NCBI GenBank assembly: GCA_945865665.1
Contig: CAMBEE010000002.1
Coordinates: forward strand, 121,961-185,960
Direction: 5' to 3'
Length of the DNA: 64,000 nucleotides
DNA from: an uncultured Clostridium sp.
GTDB taxonomy: Bacteria > Bacillota > Clostridia > TANB77 > CAG-508
Shown here: piece after piece, positions 43,564 through 52,619 of the stretch
How positions within the stretch are numbered: position 1 is the first letter of the stretch
Layout of the letters: the number at the start of each line of letters is the position of its first letter
Program-made: the position numbers and the translations under genes
The notes under the pieces: model-generated
What the model saw: the letters and a program-made list of their open reading frames with translations, nothing else
What the model was told of the DNA's origin: nothing
Database searches by the model: none

Positions 43564-45288
43564 ATGAAGAGAAATAAAGGAATAACATTAATTGCACTTG
43601 TAGTAACACTTGTTATATTATTAGTATTAGCAGGAATAACAATAGCGGCATTAAGAGGAGAAAATGGGTTGCTTTCAAAAACAAAACAGGCAAGAGAAAA
43701 ATACTCGATAAGTGAGGCAAAAGAAAAATTAACAACTAAATTAATGCAACTTCAGACAGAAGTAACTGATGAAGAACAAAGAAATGCAACAATTGAGGAT
43801 ATCAATAAACTAGTAGACGAAAATTCAAAATATTATGATAAAGAAATAGAAAGCGTAAAAGATAGGAATGAAAATAAGTTAGTTAAGATATCAGGATACT
43901 ATTTTGAAGTAGATAGCAAATTAAATATTGTAGGAAATATAGATGCTACAGAGCTAACAGTAACAGATACAACATATAAAGTAAATTCAACAAATGGAAA
44001 TATAATGAATGTAACGGTAAATATAAAAAATGAAATTGGAATACAAAAAGTAATAAAACCTGATAATACTGATGTAACACCAGCAGGAACAAAAGAGCAA
44101 GTTGCAATAGACTATGATGTGGAAGATGGAAAAGAATATAAATTTAAAGTTCAGTTAATAGGAAGTAATGAACAAAAAGAATATACATTAAAAGCAAATT
44201 TGAATGCAAAACCGGAAATCAAACAGAATGAATCAAATGCATATCCTCTTCTAACTAAATATGGAGTAGAAATAAATAAAACAGTAAAAATAGATTATGG
44301 AGAAAGTACAAATAATTATTATAGTTTGGATAATGGTAATAGTTGGATTAAGTACACAGAAGACGGAGTTAGCATAAAAAAAGAAGGGAAAATACTTGCA
44401 AAATCAATAATAAATGGAGAAATAACAAAAGAATCACAAGAAAATATAATAATGCAATTAGCAGATAATGCTATAGGAGAAAAGGCATATGATGGAGATG
44501 AAACAACTGGAGCATATTATTTAAATGGAGGAAAAAGATACATCAATATTGACACAGAATTAATAGGGAAAAAAATAAAAGTAATTTATACATATGAGTC
44601 ATGGAGAGAGGCATACTTTGAAGATGAGAACAACAATAAAATAGGAAATATAATTGTATCAGGACAGGAAATAATAATTCCAGAAGGAGCAAAAAAACTA
44701 TATTTGTGGAGTGGGCGTATTAATATAATTGAAATAATGTATAGTAATGAACCGGACATTGTAGCTTATCAATACCATCCTAGCATTACAGTAAATGGAA
44801 TAATAGATCCTTATTGTAAAATAAAAATAGATTATGATGAGGATGCTATAAAAAGGTTATATAGTATAAATGGTGGAGATTGGAGTGAATATAAAGATAA
44901 CGAAACAATAATTATAAAAGAAGGAGAAAAAATCTGTGCTAAATCTATAAATATAATGAATCAAGAAACAAAGATATCAGAATATACTGCTACTATACCA
45001 AATGATTCTATTGGCGCAAATGCATATGATAAAGATAAATCGACAGGTGCATATTATTTAAATGGTGGAAAGCGATATATGGATATTTCACCAGAAGTCA
45101 TTGGAAAGAAAATAAAAGTATATTATACGTATGAATCATGGAGAGAAGCTTACTTTGTAGACGAAAATGACAATAAAATAGGAAATATAATTATATCAGA
45201 ACAGGAAACAATAATTCCAGAGGGAGCAAAAAAAATATATTTATGGAGTGGACGTATTAATATAATTGAAATAGAGTTAGTAAATTAG
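43564..45288 (+). CDS. Pilin-like surface protein with duplicated carbohydrate-binding-like module
   Basis: ATG 43564 follows GGGAGG. The 574-residue product has a leader MKRNKG, then ITLIALVVTLVILLVLAGIT, the best pilin-like N-terminus in the window (Gly before the hydrophobic helix). A coiled stretch follows, then beta domains. Two ~200-residue units at the C-terminus each contain a Y-S-x-(D/N)-G-x-x-W turn and a nearly identical ~90-residue block (TTGAYYLNGGKRY, YTYESWREAYF, KLYLWSGRINIIEI). High protein and DNA identity shows recent internal duplication. It is probably anchored to the cell surface and may bind glycans. It is controlled by the divergent XRE gene. Confidence 0.75.
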   Translation: MKRNKGITLIALVVTLVILLVLAGITIAALRGENGLLSKTKQAREKYSISEAKEKLTTKLMQLQTEVTDEEQRNATIEDINKLVDENSKYYDKEIESVKDRNENKLVKISGYYFEVDSKLNIVGNIDATELTVTDTTYKVNSTNGNIMNVTVNIKNEIGIQKVIKPDNTDVTPAGTKEQVAIDYDVEDGKEYKFKVQLIGSNEQKEYTLKANLNAKPEIKQNESNAYPLLTKYGVEINKTVKIDYGESTNNYYSLDNGNSWIKYTEDGVSIKKEGKILAKSIINGEITKESQENIIMQLADNAIGEKAYDGDETTGAYYLNGGKRYINIDTELIGKKIKVIYTYESWREAYFEDENNNKIGNIIVSGQEIIIPEGAKKLYLWSGRINIIEIMYSNEPDIVAYQYHPSITVNGIIDPYCKIKIDYDEDAIKRLYSINGGDWSEYKDNETIIIKEGEKICAKSINIMNQETKISEYTATIPNDSIGANAYDKDKSTGAYYLNGGKRYMDISPEVIGKKIKVYYTYESWREAYFVDENDNKIGNIIISEQETIIPEGAKKIYLWSGRINIIEIELVN

Positions 45289-45621
45289 AAGTATTTATTA
45301 TTAACATATATAAATTAACTTTCTAAAAAATATTTAATATTTACAAGAAGGTGTGAATTAAATATATTTAGTATGAATAAAAACAATATATTCAAACTTG
45401 GTTAAATAAGAAGAAAATATATAAAGATAAAAATAAATTATTATAAGAAATATATGTATGACCCCAATATAAAAACAAATAAGACTAATAATATATTAAA
45501 TAAAACAATTACAATAAATTATTCAAAAATTAAAATAAAAAAAGAAAAAAACTTGTATATTCCCAAAATTTGTGATATAAATACTAGTATAAGAAGAAAG
45601 CTACAGAAAGGCGGAATTTTT
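45289..45621. other. AT-rich leader region without a recognisable gene
   Basis: A long upstream extension of the response-regulator frame exists (from 45454) but carries no ribosome site and reads as low-complexity Lys/Asn/Ile. I see no clear promoter or terminator. Confidence 0.4.
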
Positions 45622-46377
45622 GTGGAAGAAAATTTAGAAAAAACAACAAAAAAAGTATTAGTAGTAGACGACGAACAAGCAATAATCGACGTACTAGTAT
45701 ATAATCTAAAAAAAGAAGGATATGAAACATTAGAAGCAACAGATGGAATAACAGCAGTCAATATGGCATTAGAACAAAAACCAGACCTAATGTTACTAGA
45801 TATAATGTTACCAAAAATGGATGGACTAACAGTATGTAAAAGAGTAAAAAACTACTTAAATATTCCAATATTAATGTTAACAGCAAAAGATGCAGAAATA
45901 GATAAAATAGTAGGACTAGAACTAGGAGCAGATGACTACATAACAAAACCATTTAGTGTAAGAGAATTAATGGCAAGAGTAAAAGCAAATCTAAGAAAAA
46001 ATGAAATAACAAATGTAACAAATATAACACCAGAGCAAATACCAGAAATTATAGAAACAGAAACAAAAAAAGACAACATCATAAAAGTAAATGATATAGA
46101 ATTAGACTTAGACAGATTTGAAGTAAAAGTCAGAGGAGACATCATAGACCTAACACTTAGAGAATTTGAAGTACTAAAATTTTTAGCTGCACAACCAGGC
46201 CAAGTAATAACAAGAGAAACATTGCTTGAAAAAGTATGGGGATACGAATATTATGGCGACATCAGAACTGTAGATGTTACAGTAAGAAGAATAAGAGAGA
46301 AAATCGAAAAAGATACATCAAGTCCAAAAATCTTAATTACAAAAAGAGGAGTTGGATATTATATAGCAACAAAATAA
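45622..46377 (+). CDS. OmpR/PhoB-family response regulator, WalR-like
   Basis: GTG 45622 is chosen since AAAGGCGG precedes it and the receiver domain then starts normally. Of 251 residues, the receiver has Asp16-Asp17, phospho-acceptor Asp60 and Lys109. A winged-helix domain follows at about 150-250, with WGYEYYGDIRTVDVTVRRIREKIE, which closely follows the WalR/VicR recognition helix. WalR controls wall hydrolases in Firmicutes. A ~30-residue linker with Thr/Ile/Glu is longer than usual. No histidine kinase gene is adjacent, so it is an orphan here and its partner must lie elsewhere. Confidence 0.88.
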   Translation: MEENLEKTTKKVLVVDDEQAIIDVLVYNLKKEGYETLEATDGITAVNMALEQKPDLMLLDIMLPKMDGLTVCKRVKNYLNIPILMLTAKDAEIDKIVGLELGADDYITKPFSVRELMARVKANLRKNEITNVTNITPEQIPEIIETETKKDNIIKVNDIELDLDRFEVKVRGDIIDLTLREFEVLKFLAAQPGQVITRETLLEKVWGYEYYGDIRTVDVTVRRIREKIEKDTSSPKILITKRGVGYYIATK

Positions 46378-46437
46378 AAAATAGAAAGAATAGAAAAGGC
46401 TATCAAAATAGTCAAAATATTCTTTCTATTTTTTGTT
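46377..46437 (+). terminator. Rho-independent terminator
   Basis: aaatagaaagaata pairs with tattctttctattt, followed by ttttgttg, after the response-regulator gene. Confidence 0.85.
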
Positions 46438-46502
46438 GAAATTTATATGGAAATATGATTAAATAATAAAAGAATTAAAATACAAAAACAGGGGGAATAA
46501 AA

Positions 46503-47195
46503 ATGCCATCTTGGGGAATCCATTTAGGGGTAGCAAATAAATTATCAAATAATATAAAAAATATAGACAGAAATTTATTCATGTTTGGAAATGTAGTACC
46601 AGATATAAATAATGGGTATGTAGTAAAAGACATAAGCAAAATTATATCACATAAAATAACACATTATGATGGAGAAGTAGATTTTAAAGGATACAGAAAA
46701 TTCTATAATAAATACATAAACAATATAAAAAATCCAGTAGTATTAGGGTGCTTAACACATTTAATGACAGACTACTATTTTAACAATATAACATATTCAA
46801 CAAAAGCTATATGGAAAAATGGAAAAGTAGTAGGGCTAAAATTAAATGATGGAAAAGAGATAAAATGTGATAAAGAGACAGTAAGAAAAATGAAAGTAAA
46901 TGACTTTAAAATATTTGCAAATTATATATATAAAAGTCACGAATTATCAAATATCAAATATGATGAAAAAATGTTATCAATTAATCCAATTGTAGAAGAA
47001 TTTGATATAACAAAAGAAGATGCAGAGAAAACAATACAATATTTAAATGATTATATACAAAATAAAAAAAGCATTATTGACAAATGTGAAAATAGAGAAT
47101 ATCAAATTTTTACACAAAATGAAATGGAAGAGATATCCGAAAATTGTAATATATTTATATTAGACTTTTTAAAAGAAAACAATTTAACTATATAG
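46503..47195 (+). CDS. Zinc-dependent phospholipase C-like protein
   Basis: A 230-residue protein with AGGGGGA before the ATG. The start MPSWGIHLGVANKL, then FGNVVPDIN, a His-rich ISHKITHYDGE and GCLTHLMTDYYFNN are the motif order of the Zn_dep_PLPC family (the phospholipase C / S1-P1 nuclease fold), with Trp, His and Asp residues placed to bind zinc. There is no signal peptide, so it would act inside the cell, unlike secreted phospholipases. Such cytosolic homologues are frequent in clostridia but their substrates are unknown. Confidence 0.75.
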   Translation: MPSWGIHLGVANKLSNNIKNIDRNLFMFGNVVPDINNGYVVKDISKIISHKITHYDGEVDFKGYRKFYNKYINNIKNPVVLGCLTHLMTDYYFNNITYSTKAIWKNGKVVGLKLNDGKEIKCDKETVRKMKVNDFKIFANYIYKSHELSNIKYDEKMLSINPIVEEFDITKEDAEKTIQYLNDYIQNKKSIIDKCENREYQIFTQNEMEEISENCNIFILDFLKENNLTI

Positions 47196-47232
47196 AGATT
47201 ACATATGATTTTTCACTATATGTAATAAAAAA

Positions 47233-47273
47233 CCGCAAAGTTCTTAAAATGTCGAATTTTGCGGTCGATTTTT
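47233..47273 (+). terminator. Terminator hairpin containing TGTCGAATTTTGCG
   Basis: ccgcaaagttc (47233-47243) pairs with gaattttgcgg (47254-47264), followed by tcgattttt. The 3' arm repeats the motif found at 32071. Confidence 0.7.
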
Positions 47274-47294
47274 ATATTAAAATCAATAAAATTA

Positions 47295-47323
47295 TTGACA
47301 TAGCAAAAATATGATAATATAAT
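47295..47323 (+). promoter_or_regulatory. Consensus sigma-A promoter
   Basis: TTGACA (47295-47300), 17 bases, TATAAT (47318-47323). It gives a leader of about 135 bases before the Rpn-like gene. A small hairpin with a gagcgctc centre lies at about 47399-47428. Confidence 0.85.
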
Positions 47324-47463
47324 CTAGAAGAAAATTTTAATTCAAAGTATTTTAATCAATTATTAAAATTAGATCTAATTAGAATCCACAGAAAAATATA
47401 AATTATTAGAAAAGAGCGCTCAATAATTTATACAAGTCCAAATTGGAGGTGAAATTAGCAAAA

Positions 47464-48087
47464 ATGAATAGAAAATTCATATCAAACAGTAACTATGTAT
47501 TTAGAAAAGTATTGAACAATAAACAATGTGTAGATATTTTAAAAGACTTCATTGGAGCAATTTTAAACATTGAAATTGAAGAAATACAATTAAATAGATA
47601 CTTAAGCGAAAATGAAAAATATCTACCAAAAGAAGAAAACTTCGGCATTGCCGATGTACGAATAAGAACAAAAGAAAATGAAGAGATAAATGTAGGAATA
47701 CAATTTATAGATGGTATATATATACAAACAAAAATGATAATGTACTATGCCCAAATACATTTAAATCAATTGGAATATGATAACAAAAGAGAATTTGCAA
47801 GAACAATAACTATAAATCTATTGGATTATAAATATTTTTCTACAAAAGGTTATGAACAAATGATAAAAATAAAAACAAATGAAGGTGATATTCAACTTGA
47901 AGAGGTTGAAATGTATGTACTTGAATTGCCTAAATATATTTGCAAAAATCCAAATAATAAGACACGAAAAGATGAATGGATAGAATATTTAAAGGGAAGT
48001 ATAGCAACAGAAAAAATAAAAAATAAAAACATAAAAAAACTCGACGAATTAGTTGAAAAATACTGGTTAGAAGAAAAAATGGAATAA
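47464..48087 (+). CDS. Rpn/PD-(D/E)XK nuclease-family protein
   Basis: ATG 47464 is taken as start because GGAGGT (47445-47450) precedes it; the frame's TTG at 47443 overlaps that site. The 207 residues show NYVFRKVLNNKQCVDILKDFIGAILN, then GIADVRIRTK and INVGIQFIDGIYIQTKMIMYYAQ. These resemble the D..(E)xQ core of Rpn-type transposase/nuclease proteins, although the acidic residue before Q is replaced (VGIQF), so activity may be reduced. It lacks the C-terminal coiled tail of the member at 32296. The leader and promoter layout is like that gene's. Confidence 0.7.
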   Translation: MNRKFISNSNYVFRKVLNNKQCVDILKDFIGAILNIEIEEIQLNRYLSENEKYLPKEENFGIADVRIRTKENEEINVGIQFIDGIYIQTKMIMYYAQIHLNQLEYDNKREFARTITINLLDYKYFSTKGYEQMIKIKTNEGDIQLEEVEMYVLELPKYICKNPNNKTRKDEWIEYLKGSIATEKIKNKNIKKLDELVEKYWLEEKME

Positions 48088-48127
48088 TAAATTTTGAAAT
48101 TTACTATAAAGATTTTTTTATAAAAAA

Positions 48128-48169
48128 TGTATATTATAGGAGGTTAAAAACACCTTCCTATAATATACA
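48128..48169. terminator. Strong bidirectional hairpin
   Basis: tgtatattatagga and tcctataatataca form a perfect 14-bp stem between convergent genes. Confidence 0.85.
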
Positions 48170-48170
48170 A

Positions 48171-48200
48171 AAAATGCTCTACTATGTAGTAAAGCATTTT
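48171..48200 (-). terminator. Terminator of the PBP gene
   Basis: aaaatgctctacta pairs with tagtaaagcatttt, next to the stop codon of the minus-strand PBP gene. Confidence 0.75.
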
Positions 48201-48208
48201 CTAAAATA

Positions 48209-50464
48209 TTATTTTAAAGTTACCTTAACAACTGTACCAGCATCAACCTGAGAACCTTTAGGTGGATCTTGTGAAACAACAACACCAGAACCATCTATAC
48301 TTATATTAAGATTAGCATTTCGTAATTCTGTAGTTGCAGTATAAGCACTTTTCCCAGTAAGGTCAGGAACTGTAGCAGAAGTTCTTGTAGTTTGGTCATA
48401 TAACATGATAATAGAATTCTTTGATAATGAAATACCAGGCTTTGGAACTTGCTCTACAACAACTGTACTATTTTTGTCATTAGAAGTTGAAATTTTTGAA
48501 GTAAATCCTTTTTCACTTAATATTTTTTCAGCTTCAGCAATTGTTTTATTTCTAACTTCAGGAACTGTAATTAAATCAGAATCTTCTGTATTTTCCTCAC
48601 TAGAAGGAATACCAAGATAAGGTAAAATTTCAGTCAACATTTGAGAAACAACAGGTCCAGCTAATGTTCCACCTTGGTGATTACTCTTTGGAGGTTTATA
48701 CAAATTAAGTAGTAATACAACTTGAGTATCTTCAACAGGAGAAATTGCAACATATGTAGCAACATACCCATCTATATCCTCTCTACCAGAACGAGGTTCA
48801 GAAGTACCAGTTTTTCCACCAACAGTATAGCCAGTAACAGCACCTCTTTTTCCAGTACCTTCTTCAACAACTGATTGCATCATAGATTTTACTTTTGAAG
48901 CAGTATCAGAAGAAATAACTTGTCTAACTTCTTCAGTGTCAACAGTTGTTACAGCACCTGTGTCTGTATTAGTAATTGACTTAACAATTCTAGGTTTCAT
49001 TAAAACACCATCATTTGCAATTGCAGAAATTGCAGTTATCATTTGTAATGGAGTAATACTAAAACGCTGTCCAAAAGAATAAGTAGCTCGTTCAACTGGA
49101 ATTACAGTAGATTCTTCTTTAAATATTGAATTAGCCTCACCAGGTAAATCAACACCAGTTTTATCAAAAAGACCAAAGGCCTTATAATATTTATATAAAG
49201 TAGGAGTTCCAATTCTAGCACCTAACTGTATTAGAGCAGGGTTACAAGAATTTTCTAATGCTTTTCTTAAAGATTGAGAACCATGTGAACCATCAGACTT
49301 CCAACAACTTATACGAGTATCACCAACAACTTCATAACCAGGGCAATTAAAATCACCAGCAACATCAGTTCCAGTAATATTTTCCTCTAAAGCAGTAGAT
49401 GCTGTTATAAGCTTGAAAACTGAACCAGGTTCATATAATTCAGAAACAGATTTGTTAGACCACATTTTATATATAGCATCATTTTTCTCTTTGTCACTTA
49501 ATGAATCATAAGTTTTTGCAACATACTCATTTGGAGTAAAAGGTTGGTTTAAGTCATAGTTAGGATATGTAGCCATAGCTAAAATATCACCAGTTTTTGG
49601 ATCCATAACAATGCAATTTCCACCATTTTCAACATTATTATCTTCAATTGCTTGATTTAAATATTTTTCAACTATTGTTTGAATATTTAAATCAATAGTA
49701 AGAGTTAAATCACTACCGTTTTCAGCTGGAATATAAGTTTCCTCTGCATTTGGAATTTCCTCTTGACTTGCACTTTTTGAACTTACAATTTTGCCAGGAG
49801 TACCTGTTAAAACAGAATCCCATTTATTTTCAATACCAGCTAAACCTTGATTATCACTACCACAAGAACCTAAAACCTGAGATAATACTGTCCCATATGG
49901 ATAATATCTTTTAGTATCTTCATCTATGTTTATACCAGTTGAGATTTTATTATCTGACATCCATTTTTTTAGTTCATCAACTTTATCTTTTTCAACCTTT
50001 TTTGCGATAGTCTCAACATTAGAGTCACTTGTTACTTTTTTTAAGGCTTCATCATAATCAAGCCCAAAAATATCTGAAAATGCTTTAGCAACTTTTTCTT
50101 TTAAAGCTTGAGTATTATCACTATTTTTTGTATCTTTGATTTTTTGTGGGTTAATTGTTATTGTATCAACAGAGGCACTTGTTGCAAGGACTTTACCTGT
50201 TGAATCATAAATTGAACCACGTTTTGGACTTATTATTTGGTTTATTGATTGTTGATTATATGCTAGATTTTTTAAATAGCTTCCTTGTACAAATTGCAAG
50301 AATCCTATTCGTCCTACTAACAATGTAAAAATCAATATTATTACTACAAATATTATTTTTAATTTTTTAATATTTATAAAGTTTTGAGATGTATATTCAG
50401 AATTTATTTTTGTTACTTTTTTATTTATTTTTTTTGTATTTTTCGGTTTATTTTTATTGTTCAA
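48209..50464 (-). CDS. Class B penicillin-binding protein with two PASTA domains (PBP2B/SpoVD-like)
   Basis: A single-pass membrane transpeptidase of about 751 residues. TTG 50464 has AGAGTGGTG before it; TTG 50488 would add eight residues without a ribosome site. After a basic N-terminus and one span, the dimerisation domain is followed by the transpeptidase domain with EPGSVFK (SxxK), SCNP (SxN) and GGKTGTSE (KTG). Two PASTA repeats end the protein (LITVPEVRNKTIAEAE and SATVPDLTGKSAYTA). It cross-links peptidoglycan in septum or spore cortex formation, probably with a SEDS polymerase. It stands alone, not in the usual mra/mur cluster. Confidence 0.93.
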   Translation of the reverse strand: MNNKNKPKNTKKINKKVTKINSEYTSQNFINIKKLKIIFVVIILIFTLLVGRIGFLQFVQGSYLKNLAYNQQSINQIISPKRGSIYDSTGKVLATSASVDTITINPQKIKDTKNSDNTQALKEKVAKAFSDIFGLDYDEALKKVTSDSNVETIAKKVEKDKVDELKKWMSDNKISTGINIDEDTKRYYPYGTVLSQVLGSCGSDNQGLAGIENKWDSVLTGTPGKIVSSKSASQEEIPNAEETYIPAENGSDLTLTIDLNIQTIVEKYLNQAIEDNNVENGGNCIVMDPKTGDILAMATYPNYDLNQPFTPNEYVAKTYDSLSDKEKNDAIYKMWSNKSVSELYEPGSVFKLITASTALEENITGTDVAGDFNCPGYEVVGDTRISCWKSDGSHGSQSLRKALENSCNPALIQLGARIGTPTLYKYYKAFGLFDKTGVDLPGEANSIFKEESTVIPVERATYSFGQRFSITPLQMITAISAIANDGVLMKPRIVKSITNTDTGAVTTVDTEEVRQVISSDTASKVKSMMQSVVEEGTGKRGAVTGYTVGGKTGTSEPRSGREDIDGYVATYVAISPVEDTQVVLLLNLYKPPKSNHQGGTLAGPVVSQMLTEILPYLGIPSSEENTEDSDLITVPEVRNKTIAEAEKILSEKGFTSKISTSNDKNSTVVVEQVPKPGISLSKNSIIMLYDQTTRTSATVPDLTGKSAYTATTELRNANLNISIDGSGVVVSQDPPKGSQVDAGTVVKVTLK

Positions 50465-50569
50465 TATATTCACCACTCTTTTGTTCAAATTTATAACAGT
50501 ATTGTATATTAAAGATGTTTAAAAATCAATAAAATTATTAAATTTTAGATAAAAAATATAATAACAAGT

Positions 50570-51045
50570 TACAATTTGTAGTTCCATTATAATTATTGGT
50601 GTGTAAGGTAATTCCTTGAAGGTTATATATATTTGATATTGTATACTGTTCATTGCGTTCAAAAAGAAAATCTAAAATTAAAAACTGAGCCTCTCTCACT
50701 CCGGCTAAAAATGTATATATGTATATGATTTTAAACTTTTCGAATGTAATTAAAGCAATACTAGAATTTCTTAAATAAATTTATGGAAAGAGTTCAGGTC
50801 GAGCAAAGCGAAGACCAAGTGGAAGGGTGCCATCAATTTATTTTAGAAATTTTTATATTGCGTATAAAACCGAGAAAATGTTTAAAATTATATACATATA
50901 TACATTTTTCCCGTGAGCATTCCTCAGTTTTTTATTTAAGTTTTTCTATTTTTCTCTCCAATCAAACGTATACAATATCAAATATATATAACCTTCAAGG
51001 AAGCAATTTACACATGATTTATTCTATAAGAACTGTGAATTATAA
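50570..51045. repeat. Long structured palindrome, copy A of a shared element
   Basis: The arms 50612-50646 and 50968-51002 are perfect 35-base reverse complements, and weaker pairing extends outwards to about 50570 and 51045. Inside, further paired segments follow: aaaaactgag near 50680 with ctcagttttt near 50923, the 50708-50740 arm with 50870-50908, and 50757-50785 with 50830-50860. The tip near 50797 holds ggtcgagcaaagcgaagacc. Core blocks cgaatgtaat, tttcttaaataaat and aaccgagaaa are shared with the element at 60860. No protein is credible here. It may be a structured RNA or a fold-back mobile element. Confidence 0.75.
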
Positions 51046-51080
51046 TAATAACAAAATCAAAAAAAGAAAGGAGATTTACA

Positions 51081-52619
51081 ATGATATCAACAGTAAAAAC
51101 AATTTCACTAACAGGAATAGAAGGAAGTCTAGTGGAAGTACAAACAGACATAACAGGAGGACTACCAGGATTTGAAATAGTAGGACTGCCAGACACAAGC
51201 GTAAAAGAATCAAAAGAAAGAATAAAATCAGCGATAAAAAATTCAAGCATAGAATTTCCAAGTAGAAAAATAATAATAAACTTAGCACCAGCAAGTACAA
51301 AAAAAGAAGGAACAAGCTATGACCTGCCAATAGCAATAGGAATACTATTAGCACAAAACAAAATAATTAATAAAAAATTAGAAAATACAATATTTATAGG
51401 AGAACTATCTCTAGATGGAAAAATAAATCATATAAATGGAGTATTACCAATGTGCATAGAGGCGATGAATTTAGGAATAAAAAAAGTAATACTACCAAAA
51501 TCAAATGAAAGAGAAGCAGCAGTAATTACAAACTTAGAGATAATAGGAGTAAATAATTTGCAGGAAGTAATAGACTATTTAAATGGAAGAAAATTAATAG
51601 AAGGGTCAACAGTCGATATATTAGAAATATTTAAGAGACAAAATAAAGAACAACTAGATTTTTCAGAAGTAAAGGGACAAGAAAATGTGAAAAGAGCGTT
51701 AGAAATAGCAGCAGCAGGAGGACATAATTGTATATTAATAGGCCCACCAGGTTCAGGAAAAACAATGATAGCAAAAAGAATCCCTAGCATATTGCCAGAT
51801 TTAACATTTGAAGAAGCATTAGATGTTACAAAAATTCATAGCATATCAGGAATGCTAGATAACAACATTGGAATAGTGACAACAAGACCATTTAGAAGCC
51901 CACATCATACGATATCGCCAACATCAATGATAGGTGGAGGAAGAAATCCAAAACCAGGAGAGATAAGCTTAGCACATAATGGAGTATTATTTTTAGACGA
52001 ATTACCAGAATTTAATAGAACAACATTAGAAGTGTTAAGAGGACCGTTAGAAGATAAAAATGTAACAATATCAAGATTATATTCAAAAGTGGAATATCCA
52101 TCAAATTTTATGCTTATAGCTAGTATGAACCCATGTCCGTGCGGATATTATGGAAGTGAAGAAAAGAATTGCAATTGTTCAGGACAAGCAATTGAAAAAT
52201 ATTTAAATCGAATAAGCGGGCCACTATTAGATAGAATTGATTTACATGTTGAAGTAAAACCAGTGAAATATGAAAAATTAAATTCAGAAATAAAGCCTGA
52301 AACATCAGAAAAAATAAAGAAAAGAGTAAATAATGCAAGAAGAATACAGTATTTAAGATACAAAGGTACGGGCATTTATTCAAACGCAGAATTAACACCG
52401 CAAATGATAGAAAAATATTGCCAAATTGATGAACAGTCAAAGAAGATATTGGAACAAGCATTTAGAAAACTTGGACTAAGTGCAAGAGCATATTCAAGAA
52501 TACTAAAAGTTGCAAGGACAATAGCAGACTTAGAATCAAAAGAAAACATAGAAATGCAACACATTTTAGAAGCAATTCAATATAGAAGTTTAGATAGAAA
52601 GTATGGAGATAAATTTTAA
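51081..52619 (+). CDS. comM: YifB/ComM family Mg-chelatase-like AAA+ ATPase
   Basis: A 512-residue protein with AAAGGAG before the ATG. The N-terminal Lon-protease-like fold (VEVQTDITGGLPGFEIVGLPD) is followed by an AAA+ domain with GPPGSGKT (221-228), Walker B VLFLDELPEF, the PFRSPHHT motif and four cysteines in NPCPCGYYG/CNCSG. It has the C-terminal Mg-chelatase domain. ComM homologues are helicases that extend branch migration when single-stranded donor DNA is integrated during transformation. Its stop overlaps the dprA start, giving a competence-type pair. Confidence 0.94.
   Translation: MISTVKTISLTGIEGSLVEVQTDITGGLPGFEIVGLPDTSVKESKERIKSAIKNSSIEFPSRKIIINLAPASTKKEGTSYDLPIAIGILLAQNKIINKKLENTIFIGELSLDGKINHINGVLPMCIEAMNLGIKKVILPKSNEREAAVITNLEIIGVNNLQEVIDYLNGRKLIEGSTVDILEIFKRQNKEQLDFSEVKGQENVKRALEIAAAGGHNCILIGPPGSGKTMIAKRIPSILPDLTFEEALDVTKIHSISGMLDNNIGIVTTRPFRSPHHTISPTSMIGGGRNPKPGEISLAHNGVLFLDELPEFNRTTLEVLRGPLEDKNVTISRLYSKVEYPSNFMLIASMNPCPCGYYGSEEKNCNCSGQAIEKYLNRISGPLLDRIDLHVEVKPVKYEKLNSEIKPETSEKIKKRVNNARRIQYLRYKGTGIYSNAELTPQMIEKYCQIDEQSKKILEQAFRKLGLSARAYSRILKVARTIADLESKENIEMQHILEAIQYRSLDRKYGDKF

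Noticed and set aside
45454..45621. 56-residue N-terminal extension of the response regulator
   Set aside because: Low-complexity and without a ribosome site. GTG 45622 gives a normal receiver start.
50783..51175. A 130-codon frame across the long palindrome and into comM
   Set aside because: It lies inside the inverted-repeat element, has no ribosome site and overlaps comM. The pairing pattern explains the sequence better.
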